In this document: piece by piece, positions 26,642 to 35,685 of the stretch
Layout: the number at the start of each line of letters is the position of its first letter
How positions within the stretch are numbered: the stretch's first letter is position 1
From: an uncultured Caryophanales bacterium
GTDB taxonomy: Bacteria > Bacillota_I > Bacilli_A > RFN20 > CAG-826
DNA: 52,336 nucleotides
Reading direction: 5' to 3'
NCBI GenBank assembly: GCA_946624155.1
Contig: CAMORU010000005.1
Location: 1 to 52,336, forward strand
Made by a program: the position numbers and the translations under genes
Notes under the pieces: generated by a model
Told to the model about the DNA's origin: nothing
What the model saw: the letters and a program-made list of their open reading frames with translations, nothing else
Database searches by the model: none

Positions 26642-27806
26642 TAAACTTAAACTACATATTTTTTCTAAGATAGGATTTCTATTGATATTATTATCGGTTA
26701 TCAATTTATTAACCATATTAATCGGCAATTTTGGTTACTCTATGCCAATAGAAAATTTTTGTAATAATATCTCTATTTGTAATGTTGAACAAAATACTAA
26801 TAAAGTTAGATGCGAATTGAAAACAAAAGAAAACAAAAATCAATATTTTTTCCTTAACTGGTCCGCAGTAAAAGCCGTTTCAACCAAAGGGAAGAACAAT
26901 TCTGTTTATTTTGAATATTCTCAATATAGTTCGGATTCGTTTATTGTTGAAAATTTCACTCCACAATCTTTATTTTCATACGCTTCATTTGGAATATCAA
27001 ATGCATCCGAAGGCTATGTGCCGCTTGATTTAAAAATTATTAGTGGCAAGTATAATTCAAATGACTATGATATAACTCAAAACGTTGATTTTGATAGCAC
27101 TCTTCCAATTATGATCTCTGAATCATTTGTTAAATTATATTTCGGAGAAGAAAAATATGAAAATGTTGTCGGAACAAAAAGCAAAGCGTTCGGAAATATT
27201 CAATACGAAGTTAAAGCAATTGTTTCAGACAAATGTTTATGCACAAACTATACTAATGTTCCTTTTGTAATAACGAATTATAGGTGTTTATCTAGTAAAT
27301 TGGATGGAGAAATCCTGGTGATGAAGCTCGACAGAAGTAAATATGCAACAAACTTCAGTATTATGAATCTTGCTATAAACTGGTATTTAGCAAATCCATT
27401 CGCAAAAACATCTCACTGCGAACTTCATGTTCCTAAAGACGAGTGGGCTGTGAGTGAACTAAAATGTATGGTGAATCAGAACTATAACAACAAGCTCTCT
27501 TGGATTGCAATAACATTTCCGATTATTTCGTTGGCGCTTGGTTTATTAACTTTTTTCATCCTCAAAAGACAAGATTTTAACATTACTGACAAGTGGATCT
27601 TTTTTACAATGGTTCTATTATCAATCGGATTAACAGAATTACTCAAGATAGGAATTAATGGGGTGCTTTTAGGCAACATCCATATTTCTTCATCGGCAGC
27701 AATTCCTGTCACAATAACTTTTTTTAATATGGTTTTATATGTATCATCCATTTTAGTTGGATTCAAACGCAAAAGGATAAATAATATTTATGAAATTAAT
27801 ATCTGA
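26622..27806 (+). CDS. FtsX/MacB-like membrane protein in the polysaccharide operon
   Basis: 394 residues: one helix at about 12-36, an outside domain of about 250 residues, and three C-terminal helices (about 288-312, 325-345, 360-380). That is the topology of FtsX/MacB permeases, and TLPIMISESFVKLYFG with EYEVKAIVSDK-type strands around 160-205 resembles the MacB extracellular domain. No ATPase gene is near. It overlaps the polymerase gene by 20 bases and the next by 17. It may be a transport or assembly part, or a polysaccharide-linked protein that lost its ATPase. Confidence 0.6.
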   Translation: MKQSIFNKLKLHIFSKIGFLLILLSVINLLTILIGNFGYSMPIENFCNNISICNVEQNTNKVRCELKTKENKNQYFFLNWSAVKAVSTKGKNNSVYFEYSQYSSDSFIVENFTPQSLFSYASFGISNASEGYVPLDLKIISGKYNSNDYDITQNVDFDSTLPIMISESFVKLYFGEEKYENVVGTKSKAFGNIQYEVKAIVSDKCLCTNYTNVPFVITNYRCLSSKLDGEILVMKLDRSKYATNFSIMNLAINWYLANPFAKTSHCELHVPKDEWAVSELKCMVNQNYNNKLSWIAITFPIISLALGLLTFFILKRQDFNITDKWIFFTMVLLSIGLTELLKIGINGVLLGNIHISSSAAIPVTITFFNMVLYVSSILVGFKRKRINNIYEINI

Positions 27807-28674
27807 CAAACTAATATCGATAATAATACCGGTCTACAACGGTTCTAATTACATTTGTTATGCAATAAATTCTTTGTTAAAACAATCTTATAAAAATATT
27901 GAAATTATAATTGTGAATGACGGATCGGACGATGAGCAAGCATTATTAACTGCATTAGAACAATACAAAGAAATTGATTTTATACATTACATTTCTAAAG
28001 AAAATGGTGGCGTAAGTAGCGCAGTAAACACCGGCATTAATGCGGCAAAAGGTGATTACATTATATGGTTGTCTCATGATGATATGTTAAAGCCACGATC
28101 TATTGAAACCAAGATTAAAAAGCTACAAAGTATTAAATATAAAAATGTAATTCTTGGCACTAGAACATCCTTTATTGACGGCAAAGGAAAAAAACTACTC
28201 AAATTTTCTTTTTATCATAGAAATTATTCTAAAATAAGTGACTTCTTTAAATATTCAAATATAAATGGGTGTTCATTGCTAATCCCTATAGAAGTCGCAA
28301 AAGCCATACCATTTAATGAAAGATTAAGATATTGCCAGGATTTATATCAATGGTGCGAGTACATAAATTTGGGGTATCGATTTATTGTTTTGAAAAACAA
28401 ACAGACAGTCATGAGAATTCATCCAAACCAAGTTACATATTTGCGTTCAGATTTATATGAGAAAGAATTTCGTGAGCTATTTGATAACTTTGTTGTTCCA
28501 ATTATTAATCAAAAAAAAGAAATCATACAGATTTATTATGCCTTGATTTGGAGACGAAATCGTTACCTTTTTTATGAAAATTATATTAAATATATAGAAA
28601 AAAATATAATAATGACTCCAGGCATAAAACTTAAGTCAAAAATATTAACTCTGTTTGGAGGGCTTATAAAATAA
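27790..28674 (+). CDS. Glycosyltransferase family 2 (GT-A)
   Basis: 294 residues. ISIIIPVYNGSNYICYAINSLL and IIIVNDGSDDE form the nucleotide-binding start, and LSHDDMLKP is the metal-binding D-x-D equivalent. It is an inverting GT2 enzyme, intact and unrelated in detail to the GT2 remnants at 8.6 and 14.7 kb. AAAAGGA lies 13 bases before the ATG. Confidence 0.88.
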   Translation: MKLISDKLISIIIPVYNGSNYICYAINSLLKQSYKNIEIIIVNDGSDDEQALLTALEQYKEIDFIHYISKENGGVSSAVNTGINAAKGDYIIWLSHDDMLKPRSIETKIKKLQSIKYKNVILGTRTSFIDGKGKKLLKFSFYHRNYSKISDFFKYSNINGCSLLIPIEVAKAIPFNERLRYCQDLYQWCEYINLGYRFIVLKNKQTVMRIHPNQVTYLRSDLYEKEFRELFDNFVVPIINQKKEIIQIYYALIWRRNRYLFYENYIKYIEKNIIMTPGIKLKSKILTLFGGLIK

Positions 28675-29829
28675 ATGAAAGTAGTTCAAATTAATGCAAC
28701 ATATAACATAGGTTCAACTGGTCGTATATGTGGCGAAATATCTGACCACTTAACTAAATTGGGGATAGAAAATTTTGTATTATATAGTATAGGCAAAAAA
28801 GTGAGTTGCAAAAATGTCATCAAATTTTCAACTCCAATGGATATTAAAATTAGTTCTTTAATATCACATCTGTTTGGCTGCTATGGATTCGAAAACTTTT
28901 TTTCAACAAATAAGTTAATATACATTTTAAAAAAAATAAAACCAGATATTGTTCATATTCATAACATCCATTCACACGATGTTAATATTTCAAGATTGTT
29001 TTCTTTTTTAAATAGAAACAGAATTAAGGTTGTTTGGACATTCCACGATTTTTTTGCAATAACAGGCTATTGCGTTCATTTTGAATCAACTGGGTGTAAT
29101 AAATGGAAAAAAAGTTGTGGTAAATGTCCGCAAAAAAAAGATTATTCTTTTTTGTTTGATTGTTCAAAACAAAATCAATTTAAAAAGAACCAACTTCTTA
29201 AGAATAGCAATTTGACTATTGTTTGTCCTTCCGAATGGATGAAAAAGCAAATAGAAGAATCATTTTTAAAAGATAAAAGGATTGTAAAAATTTCAAATGG
29301 AATAGACACATCACTTTTTAATAATACCGGTGTAAAAAATGATGATGGCGCAAAAACCATTTTAGGAGTAGCTAATATTTTTACACCCAAAAAAGGCATT
29401 AACGACTTTATCGAACTAGCAAAACGCATTGATAAAAGATTTAATATAGTTTTAATCGGTGAAATAGATAAAAAAATTAATCTACCAAAAAACATCAAAC
29501 ATATAAATCAAACCAATTCGCCAAACAAACTAGCAGAGTATTATAAGACATCGTCTGTGTTTGTAAATATGACATATGAAGACACATATCCGACAACAAA
29601 TCTTGAAGCATTTGCTTGTGGACTTCCAATAATAACATATGAAGTGGGTGGATCAACTGAAGTCTTTAATTTTGGTGCATTTGGTTATTCTGTCGAAAAG
29701 GGGAACATTGATAAAGTCATAGAATCAATTGAAAAAGTGTGTGACATCAAACCAAAAAATGTTAACTCCAACATAGTATCCAAAGAAACAATGTTGGAAA
29801 ACTATTATATGTTATACAAAAAACTCTAA
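28675..29829 (+). CDS. Glycosyltransferase family 4 (colanic-acid WcaC/WcaL-like)
   Basis: 384 residues. The start, VVQINATYNIGSTGRIC, is typical of the WcaC/WcaL type of GT4; DIVHIHNIH, WTFHDFFAITGYC and YPTTNLEAFACGLPIITYE follow, the last holding the donor-binding motif. It contains a Cys cluster, C-x9-C-x2-C at about 142-155, often seen in this subfamily. It is the last gene of the operon; its stop overlaps the convergent gene's stop by 4 bases. Confidence 0.86.
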   Translation: MKVVQINATYNIGSTGRICGEISDHLTKLGIENFVLYSIGKKVSCKNVIKFSTPMDIKISSLISHLFGCYGFENFFSTNKLIYILKKIKPDIVHIHNIHSHDVNISRLFSFLNRNRIKVVWTFHDFFAITGYCVHFESTGCNKWKKSCGKCPQKKDYSFLFDCSKQNQFKKNQLLKNSNLTIVCPSEWMKKQIEESFLKDKRIVKISNGIDTSLFNNTGVKNDDGAKTILGVANIFTPKKGINDFIELAKRIDKRFNIVLIGEIDKKINLPKNIKHINQTNSPNKLAEYYKTSSVFVNMTYEDTYPTTNLEAFACGLPIITYEVGGSTEVFNFGAFGYSVEKGNIDKVIESIEKVCDIKPKNVNSNIVSKETMLENYYMLYKKL

Positions 29830-30422
29830 TGTTTTTTTCTGAATGTATTTTTAACAATATGAGGAATTGTTAAGACAACAATTTTTAAATCTAGAATAAA
29901 GGACATATTATCAAGATAAATTTTATCAAATTCACATTTTTCTTTTCTTGATAATTCTTTATTTGATTCATTCAATTGTGCTAAGCCAGACAATCCAGGT
30001 CTTAATGCTATTGATCCATTTGCAATCCTTCCATCAATCTGATCGTTAAGAATTGTAATTATAGGTCTAGGTCCAACAAAAGACATTTGACCAGCGAAAA
30101 TATTAAATAATTGCGGTAATTCATCTAAATGGGTCTTACGTAGGAAAAAACCGATTTTAGTATAATTGTTTCCATTACATTTTTCCTCATACGAAGGCGA
30201 ATTCAAAAGCAAAGTTCTAAATTTAATTATTAAAAATTCCTTGGCGTTTCTTCCACATCTCTTTTGAATAAAAATGGGGTGAAACTTTGTAAAAATACAG
30301 TTGATTATAAAAACAAAGAATAGAAGTGGAAAAAAAATGATTATTGCAAGTAATGAAAAAACTATATCTAATAATCTTTTAACAAATACATTGTAAAAAG
30401 AGCCTGACTTTGAGTTTTTCAT
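29826..30422 (-). CDS. Phosphoglycosyl transferase (bacterial sugar transferase)
   Basis: 198 residues from the ATG at 30422, whose ATGA overlaps the stop of the membrane dehydratase gene. KRLLDIVFSLLAIII begins the membrane hairpin; KFRTL, THLDELPQLFNIFAGQMSFVGPRP (catalytic D-E) and RPGLSGLAQLN follow. It starts lipid-linked glycan assembly. It is a complete stand-alone enzyme, so this locus has two phosphoglycosyl transferases, with the second fused to an aldolase at 15.6 kb. The coupling to the dehydratase suggests its substrate is the 4,6-dehydratase product. Confidence 0.88.
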   Translation of the reverse strand: MKNSKSGSFYNVFVKRLLDIVFSLLAIIIFFPLLFFVFIINCIFTKFHPIFIQKRCGRNAKEFLIIKFRTLLLNSPSYEEKCNGNNYTKIGFFLRKTHLDELPQLFNIFAGQMSFVGPRPIITILNDQIDGRIANGSIALRPGLSGLAQLNESNKELSRKEKCEFDKIYLDNMSFILDLKIVVLTIPHIVKNTFRKKH

Positions 30423-32299
30423 TGCTGTTTCTCTGACTCTGATCTCTTGTAAGTGCAAATGAGTCGAGCAAGAAGCTCTTTGACGTCGCCTGTTTTTTCT
30501 TCTAAACCAAAAGCAATCTTTGCTTTCTCAATATCTTCAAGAACCTTTTCATTCTTTGTTTCTCTAGGTTCAATATAAATCTTCTTGTTTGGAGTTTTGA
30601 GTTGATGTTCTTTATCTAAGAGAAGTTCTTCATAAAGTTTTTCTCCTGGTCTTAAACCAATCTCCACGATTTTGATGTCTTTTTCAGGAGTTAACCCAGC
30701 TTGTCTAATTAAGCGAAGAGCAAGATTGTAAATCTCCACTGGTTTTCCCATATCCAAAATAAAGATTTCTCCACCTTCAGCGAATAATCCACATTGAAGG
30801 ATTAGACTAACTGCTTCAGGGATAGTCATAAAATAACGAGTAATTCTTTTATCTGTAATAGTGATTGGTCCGCCAGCAGCAATTTGTTTTTTAAATAATG
30901 GAACAACACTTCCATTACTTCCTAAGACATTTCCAAATCTAACCGCTGCGTATTTAGTGTTCTCACTATGTTCGGAGTAGTATTGAATAATAGTTTCTGC
31001 GAATCTTTTAGTGGCCCCCATAACATTAGTAGGTCTAACAGCCTTATCAGTACTCACTAAAACCATTTTCTTTGCATGGTATTTGTCCGCCATCTTGGCA
31101 ACATTATATGTACCAATGACATTAGTTCTAATTGCTTCAGCAGGAGAATCTTCCATTAATGGAACATGTTTATACGCTGCCGCGTGATAAATGTAATCAG
31201 GATGATATGTTTTGAAGATTTGTTCCACTCTTACTTCGTTATATGTAGAACCAATAAGAGTAACTAATTCAATATCTTTAATACCTTCATCTCTCATTCT
31301 TTTCACTAATTCCATTTGAATGTCATAAGTGGAATTTTCATAGATATCAAAAAGAATTAACGTTTTTGGATGAGTAGCGAATACTTGTTTAGTGAGTTCA
31401 CTACCAATAGAGCCTCCCGCTCCTGTAATAAGAACAGTTTTTCCTTTAAGCATTGTAAAGACTTCTTTATTGTCTAGGATGACTGGATCTCTAGAAAGTA
31501 AATCATCAAGATCAACATCAATCATCCTGACATCATTAGGTCCTTGCATCTCATTTAATAAAGGCATTCTTTTAACAGAAACACTACTATCAGAGAGAAG
31601 ATTCAAAATCTCTTTGAGTCTTTTTTCTTTTAAAGCAGAAATAGCGATAACAACTTCTTCGATTTGATAGAAGTCAATAATTTTCTTAATGTCTTCAATT
31701 GGTCCTTTTACTGGAATATTAGAAAACACTCCACCAATCTTATTTGGATCATCATCAACAATGACAACAACATTTCTTTGATTTTCTTTGTTAAATCTTG
31801 CATCATCAACAACAATCTTGGCAACTGCACCGGCTCCAATAACTAATGTTCTAATAGGTTTTTTAGAACCATACATTCTTCTTGCTCTATGATAGAGTCT
31901 AACTGCAAATCTAGTCATCGATAATAATATTGCAGTCATTAATGCTCCTAAACCCCAAGATAAGATTAATTGCCATTGGAAAAATAAAAACTTGCTAGGA
32001 ACTATAACAATTACAATTAATCCCACTACTGAGATAGCAATTGAAAGTATCATCACCTTAAGAGCGTCCTCAATAGAGAAGTTCTCAGACAATGTTGAAT
32101 ATACTTTTGTTACAAAGAATGTAACTATATGAAGAAGGACCAATCCTCCAGAATATACAAAGATTGAAATTAATTGAGTGTGAGTAAAACTAGAGAATCC
32201 TGGAACTCCAGAATATCTAAAAGTGAATAGACCAAAAGTGAATACGATAATCGCATCCATCAAAGCGTATATTAGCTTAACCCAAATCTTTCTTTTCAT
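30419..32299 (-). CDS. Membrane NDP-sugar 4,6-dehydratase (CapD/PglF/WbpM type)
   Basis: 626 residues: four N-terminal helices, a CoA-binding-like Rossmann domain (VIGAGAVA, about 153-160), then an SDR domain with TGAGGSIGSEL (292-302) and STDKAVRPTNVMGATKR, in which Thr/Asp/Lys replace the usual Tyr-based triad, as in this family. It makes a 4-keto-6-deoxy intermediate from UDP-GlcNAc for rare amino sugars. No aminotransferase is in view, so the finished sugar is unknown. Its sequence looks more like the housekeeping genes than the AT-rich genes to the left. Confidence 0.92.
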   Translation of the reverse strand: MKRKIWVKLIYALMDAIIVFTFGLFTFRYSGVPGFSSFTHTQLISIFVYSGGLVLLHIVTFFVTKVYSTLSENFSIEDALKVMILSIAISVVGLIVIVIVPSKFLFFQWQLILSWGLGALMTAILLSMTRFAVRLYHRARRMYGSKKPIRTLVIGAGAVAKIVVDDARFNKENQRNVVVIVDDDPNKIGGVFSNIPVKGPIEDIKKIIDFYQIEEVVIAISALKEKRLKEILNLLSDSSVSVKRMPLLNEMQGPNDVRMIDVDLDDLLSRDPVILDNKEVFTMLKGKTVLITGAGGSIGSELTKQVFATHPKTLILFDIYENSTYDIQMELVKRMRDEGIKDIELVTLIGSTYNEVRVEQIFKTYHPDYIYHAAAYKHVPLMEDSPAEAIRTNVIGTYNVAKMADKYHAKKMVLVSTDKAVRPTNVMGATKRFAETIIQYYSEHSENTKYAAVRFGNVLGSNGSVVPLFKKQIAAGGPITITDKRITRYFMTIPEAVSLILQCGLFAEGGEIFILDMGKPVEIYNLALRLIRQAGLTPEKDIKIVEIGLRPGEKLYEELLLDKEHQLKTPNKKIYIEPRETKNEKVLEDIEKAKIAFGLEEKTGDVKELLARLICTYKRSESEKQQ

Positions 32300-32314
32300 A
32301 AGCTAGTTCATAAT

Positions 32315-32344
32315 AATATAACCCAATAACCAATGTTATTGCAA
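32315..32344 (-). promoter_or_regulatory. Promoter of the dehydratase/sugar transferase operon
   Basis: Minus strand: TTGCAA (32344-32339), 18 bases, TATATT (32320-32315), then 15 bases to the ATG. An inverted AATAAC/GTTATT lies between the two elements. Confidence 0.45.
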
Positions 32345-32370
32345 ACTTAATTAATCTCACGCATATTACA

Positions 32371-32388
32371 AAAACAATGCATTGTTTT
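32371..32388. repeat. 18-bp perfect palindrome
   Basis: AAAACAATGCATTGTTTT lies upstream of the dehydratase promoter. It could be a regulator site. See the adjacent 20-bp palindrome. Confidence 0.5.
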
Positions 32389-32393
32389 AAAAT

Positions 32394-32413
32394 GTGATAA
32401 CATATGTTATCAC
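32394..32413. repeat. 20-bp perfect palindrome
   Basis: GTGATAACATATGTTATCAC is a perfect palindrome 5 bases beyond the 18-bp one, both upstream of the dehydratase operon. A half site, GTGATAACATAT, also occurs near 1961-1973. Two perfect palindromes side by side suggest cooperative binding by a dimeric regulator. Confidence 0.5.
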
Positions 32414-32497
32414 TACTACAATAATAAAATAAATACATTATTTCTAATTATTATTTAACTTAATTAAATAACCTCTAATACAAATATCTCCATCATA

Positions 32498-32528
32498 AAA
32501 GCATCGAAAGTATACCCTCCGATGCTTT
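32498..32528 (-). terminator. Terminator of the surface-protein gene
   Basis: A 9-bp stem, AAAGCATCG / CGATGCTTT, with a 13-base loop. On the minus strand it ends in CTTTTATGA. It lies about 60 bases after the surface-protein stop. Confidence 0.5.
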
Positions 32529-32586
32529 CCTTTTATAGCCACTAAGATAGGTTTTTGGTCAGCAAACCCATTTAGTTACTAAAGTT

Positions 32587-35175
32587 TTATTTTTCTTTGC
32601 GTCTTCTTAAGAAGAAGTATCCGCCGATAGCGGTAATACTTAAAGCCGAGATGACTATTATGATAGTAACTGAATTAGAATTGCCAACAATTGACGGCAA
32701 AATTCCAAGAGATCCTTTTGGAGCAAATGTTCCGCTAGCAGAACTAAAAATCTCACCATTTGCAGATGCCCAATCAGTTAATCTTTCAATTGCATCAGCG
32801 CTCAATAAAGAAGCGTCTTCTAATAGTGAATAATTGTCTTTTGCTCTAGCATAATATCCATTAGTTTTACATGTTGTACCATCAGGCCTACTAGTTGTTG
32901 GAATGGTTCCATCTAAAAGCAGCAGCGCATCTTCATACCCATCAACCTGAAGTTGATCATTGGTTGGGGTTAAATCATTATCGTTATAATATAACTCAAT
33001 ATTATTGCTGTTTGAGCCATAACAAACAAAAATATTGTTTGAAGAGTTATAACCTATATATTTATTATCTGCCACTTGATTAGCGACCGTAACTTGTCCG
33101 TTGCTAAATGTAATATCAAATAAACAATTTGGTGCCAAAACAGAAGTAGCTTTTAAATAGTTGTTCGTTCCACTTCCATCAGCATACAAATATTTACCAT
33201 TGCTATAAAAAATCCATCCAGCTTCTTGAGTATTTTCATCAACTTGGATTATTGTTTCATAAATGATAAATTCTCTTCCGTGGCCACCAGAATTACTTAA
33301 TGTACCATTATCGGTATCGAACAGTGTATTACTGCCACTGATATTATTTTGATTTTGAGTATTAGCAACCTTGGCAGATGTTGAATTAGCAATAATAACA
33401 TGCATTCCGCTAACCAAATCTCCAGAATCAGTCATTTTAGTATGTGTAGGTGTGTAATTTCTTACCGCTAATGAAACCGCTAACGGAGTTACATCTTGCT
33501 CACTCGATGTTTGAGCCTTGAATGTAAGTGTTAAATCGCTTTCGCTCATTTGGCTATCAGCAGCAATGCTAACACTAAACGTACCATTGCTCATTATAAC
33601 GGTTCCAACAGTTATGCCGGATGGAGCAGTTCCTTTTAAGATAATTTCTTCTGTCGCATCAGCAGGTAGATATGTTCCTTGATAGGTAATATCGGAGCCG
33701 ATGATAACTGTTGCGCTTCCACCGCTAATAGTGCTCAATGCTTTTGATTGAGGATAATCATCGGATAAAACATACATATTCACATCAATAGCATCTTGTG
33801 TTGTGCTCTGATACATTCCAAAGTATTTTGAATTGCTAGCATTATTGTATCGAATATATCTGCTATTACCTACATTGGTAATAATAGTTTTTGATACATC
33901 AAAGGAAACCGTGTAATAAAAATAGTTTTCAGCAGTTTGGTCAAACGAAACACTTCTGAAGTTGCCTCCTGACGAATACCCTCTAAGATATGAAGTTCCG
34001 CTCTTTAATTTATAATAATTTTGACCAGAAACCTTCTCTAAAGTTAATTGTGTAACGCTTGATGGATTTGCGATAGTAGAAACCGATTGGCCATCAACCG
34101 TAGTAGATGTTATTGTTACAGAAACGCCGCTAGGATTTGAACTGCTTGATGTTGACCCCATACCGAGGCTGCTTGATGTTGTAGCAACAATAAATCTGGT
34201 TCCGTCCTTAATGTGCGCCAGTTTAGTTGCTTTGTAGTAATTTTTAATCTCGGTCACATTAACAGTTAATGACCTCTGAACTTTATCAGTAACTGACTTA
34301 ACTGTTACAGATGTTGTTCCTTCGCCAACTGCAGTAATGGTTAATGTTTTTGTTCCACTTGCAGAATTTCCAGATAAATCAGTTAATGCAGCGGTGCAAA
34401 CATTTGTATCGCCGCTTTCGGATGTTATTGTTCCTTCCAAATTTGCATACGTTACGGTTCTTGTAGCGGTTAATGTACCTGGTTTTGTGAGATTAACGGC
34501 AGATGAGTTATCAAAGGTAATACTTGCTGAACTAGTTGTTTTTTCCCATGTGATGGCAATATATTCCAAATATGCTGCACCATCAGCAATAATACCAATA
34601 TATTGGTATGATCCAGTAATAGTTAATACACCATTTGCTGCAGTCGATTGTCCAGTAACACCGGTAGCTGTTGGAGTAGAATTTGTGCCTGACCTTGTTA
34701 AAGTTCCAAGCGAAGTGCCTTTTTTGCTATTATCACGCAAATCAGCTCCAGTAGAATATGAGCTAGTGTTGCCATAAATTGTTATAACGCGATTAGCAGC
34801 TGTTGATTGAATTCCAGAAAATTTCAAAGTAACTGTTTTGATATCGCCACCAGATGTAGTTGTTACAATCCCAGATGGACTGTTGCTTCTAATTTGTATA
34901 TATTTTGGCGAAGCAACGCTACTGGCTAAAGCACAAGCATTTCCACTATATACTGCATCACTATGCCCACTGTTAGTTGCAGATCTACCAGAAAAATTTT
35001 GATAGCTAGAAGTCTGAGTTATTCCGGTAAAGGCATAATTTAACGTATCTGTATAAATTTCTGCCTTAGCCTCTCTAACACCACTTCCAGACCTACTTCC
35101 AACAGCGACACCTACTCCAATCGCTAACGCTAATCCAATACTAAGCGAAGCGATCTTCGTAAATAATTTGTTCAT
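32587..35175 (-). CDS. Large secreted, membrane-anchored surface protein with Ig-like domain
   Basis: 862 residues, rich in Ser, Thr and Asn. The signal peptide is at about 1-38, ending VREAKAE. The C-terminus has a hydrophobic segment and FLRRRKEK, so the protein is anchored by a helix and not by an LPXTG sortase signal. About 210-310 resembles a bacterial Ig-like (BIG2) fold; the other parts (about 40-200, 480-590) are beta-rich and unassigned. Such proteins are adhesins or cell-surface structures. The ribosome site AAAGGAG lies 9 bases before the ATG, after a leader of about 290 bases that is highly structured. No catalytic motif is seen. Confidence 0.72.
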   Translation of the reverse strand: MNKLFTKIASLSIGLALAIGVGVAVGSRSGSGVREAKAEIYTDTLNYAFTGITQTSSYQNFSGRSATNSGHSDAVYSGNACALASSVASPKYIQIRSNSPSGIVTTTSGGDIKTVTLKFSGIQSTAANRVITIYGNTSSYSTGADLRDNSKKGTSLGTLTRSGTNSTPTATGVTGQSTAANGVLTITGSYQYIGIIADGAAYLEYIAITWEKTTSSASITFDNSSAVNLTKPGTLTATRTVTYANLEGTITSESGDTNVCTAALTDLSGNSASGTKTLTITAVGEGTTSVTVKSVTDKVQRSLTVNVTEIKNYYKATKLAHIKDGTRFIVATTSSSLGMGSTSSSSNPSGVSVTITSTTVDGQSVSTIANPSSVTQLTLEKVSGQNYYKLKSGTSYLRGYSSGGNFRSVSFDQTAENYFYYTVSFDVSKTIITNVGNSRYIRYNNASNSKYFGMYQSTTQDAIDVNMYVLSDDYPQSKALSTISGGSATVIIGSDITYQGTYLPADATEEIILKGTAPSGITVGTVIMSNGTFSVSIAADSQMSESDLTLTFKAQTSSEQDVTPLAVSLAVRNYTPTHTKMTDSGDLVSGMHVIIANSTSAKVANTQNQNNISGSNTLFDTDNGTLSNSGGHGREFIIYETIIQVDENTQEAGWIFYSNGKYLYADGSGTNNYLKATSVLAPNCLFDITFSNGQVTVANQVADNKYIGYNSSNNIFVCYGSNSNNIELYYNDNDLTPTNDQLQVDGYEDALLLLDGTIPTTSRPDGTTCKTNGYYARAKDNYSLLEDASLLSADAIERLTDWASANGEIFSSASGTFAPKGSLGILPSIVGNSNSVTIIIVISALSITAIGGYFFLRRRKEK

Positions 35176-35372
35176 ATTTAAAATTCTCCTTTCTTATAAG
35201 CTCCAGTCCTTATTGACTGTGAGTGATATGAACAAAGCGTGATTGATTTTTCTCTTTAATTTCCTTTCTTCCAATTTCTAAAAGGAAAAACAAATCAAAA
35301 TCATCACTTTTGTTTCATTAAGGAGAATTCTCTTCTGTAATAAAGAGCAATATGCATCGTTGTTCTATTTTA

Positions 35373-35470
35373 CTTAAGTAGATCTACCTTAATGGTCTAC
35401 TTGAGGAAATCTATTCTACGAGAATTTTCACCTTGACCACGGATGAAATTCCAATTTCATGATTTCCCTT
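35373..35470 (-). ncRNA. Structured 5' leader of the surface-protein gene (unidentified RNA)
   Basis: On the minus strand a TATAAA (35482-35477) places the start at about 35470. The RNA then folds as P1 GGAAATC (35467-35461) with GATTTCC (35411-35405), enclosing P2 ATGAAATT/AATTTCAT (35460-35443) and P3 ATTCT/AGAAT (35425-35413), a three-way junction. It is followed by a 12-bp stem with two G-U pairs (35405-35394 with 35384-35373). The rest of the leader to 35176 has a weaker hairpin and a strong ribosome site. No known riboswitch is recognised. The -35 is weak. Confidence 0.45.
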
Positions 35471-35510
35471 TGGACATTTATAGGATATCTTCTTCTTCTT
35501 CTTCTTGCAA

Positions 35511-35555
35511 GCACTCTGCGCGCGAGAGTGCTAATTACAACACTACGTGTTGTAA
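35511..35555. repeat. Two adjacent hairpins in the intergenic region
   Basis: GCACTCT/AGAGTGC with a GCGCGCG loop (35511-35531), then TTACAACAC/GTGTTGTAA with a 3-base loop (35535-35555). On the plus strand they are followed by GGTTATTTTTGG, so they might act as a weak terminator. Together with the leader RNA they fill most of 35176-35685, which has no gene. Confidence 0.4.
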
Positions 35556-35685
35556 GGTTATTTTTGGTTCTTTGCTCTTTTGATGAATCTGTCAAGGACG
35601 AATTTCTTGATTTTTCGTTAACAAAAAATCCCTGTGTGACATATCTACATCACCTAGGTACGAGGGGTTATAGTGGAATTAGATT

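Noticed and set aside
29826..30422. Second sugar transferase as a broken copy of the fusion gene
   Set aside because: It is intact with all motifs, is unlike the fusion's domain in detail and is coupled to the dehydratase.
34337..34777. 146-codon plus-strand ORF inside the surface-protein gene
   Set aside because: It runs antisense through a well supported 862-residue protein and has a low-complexity Val/Pro/Ala composition typical of shadow frames.
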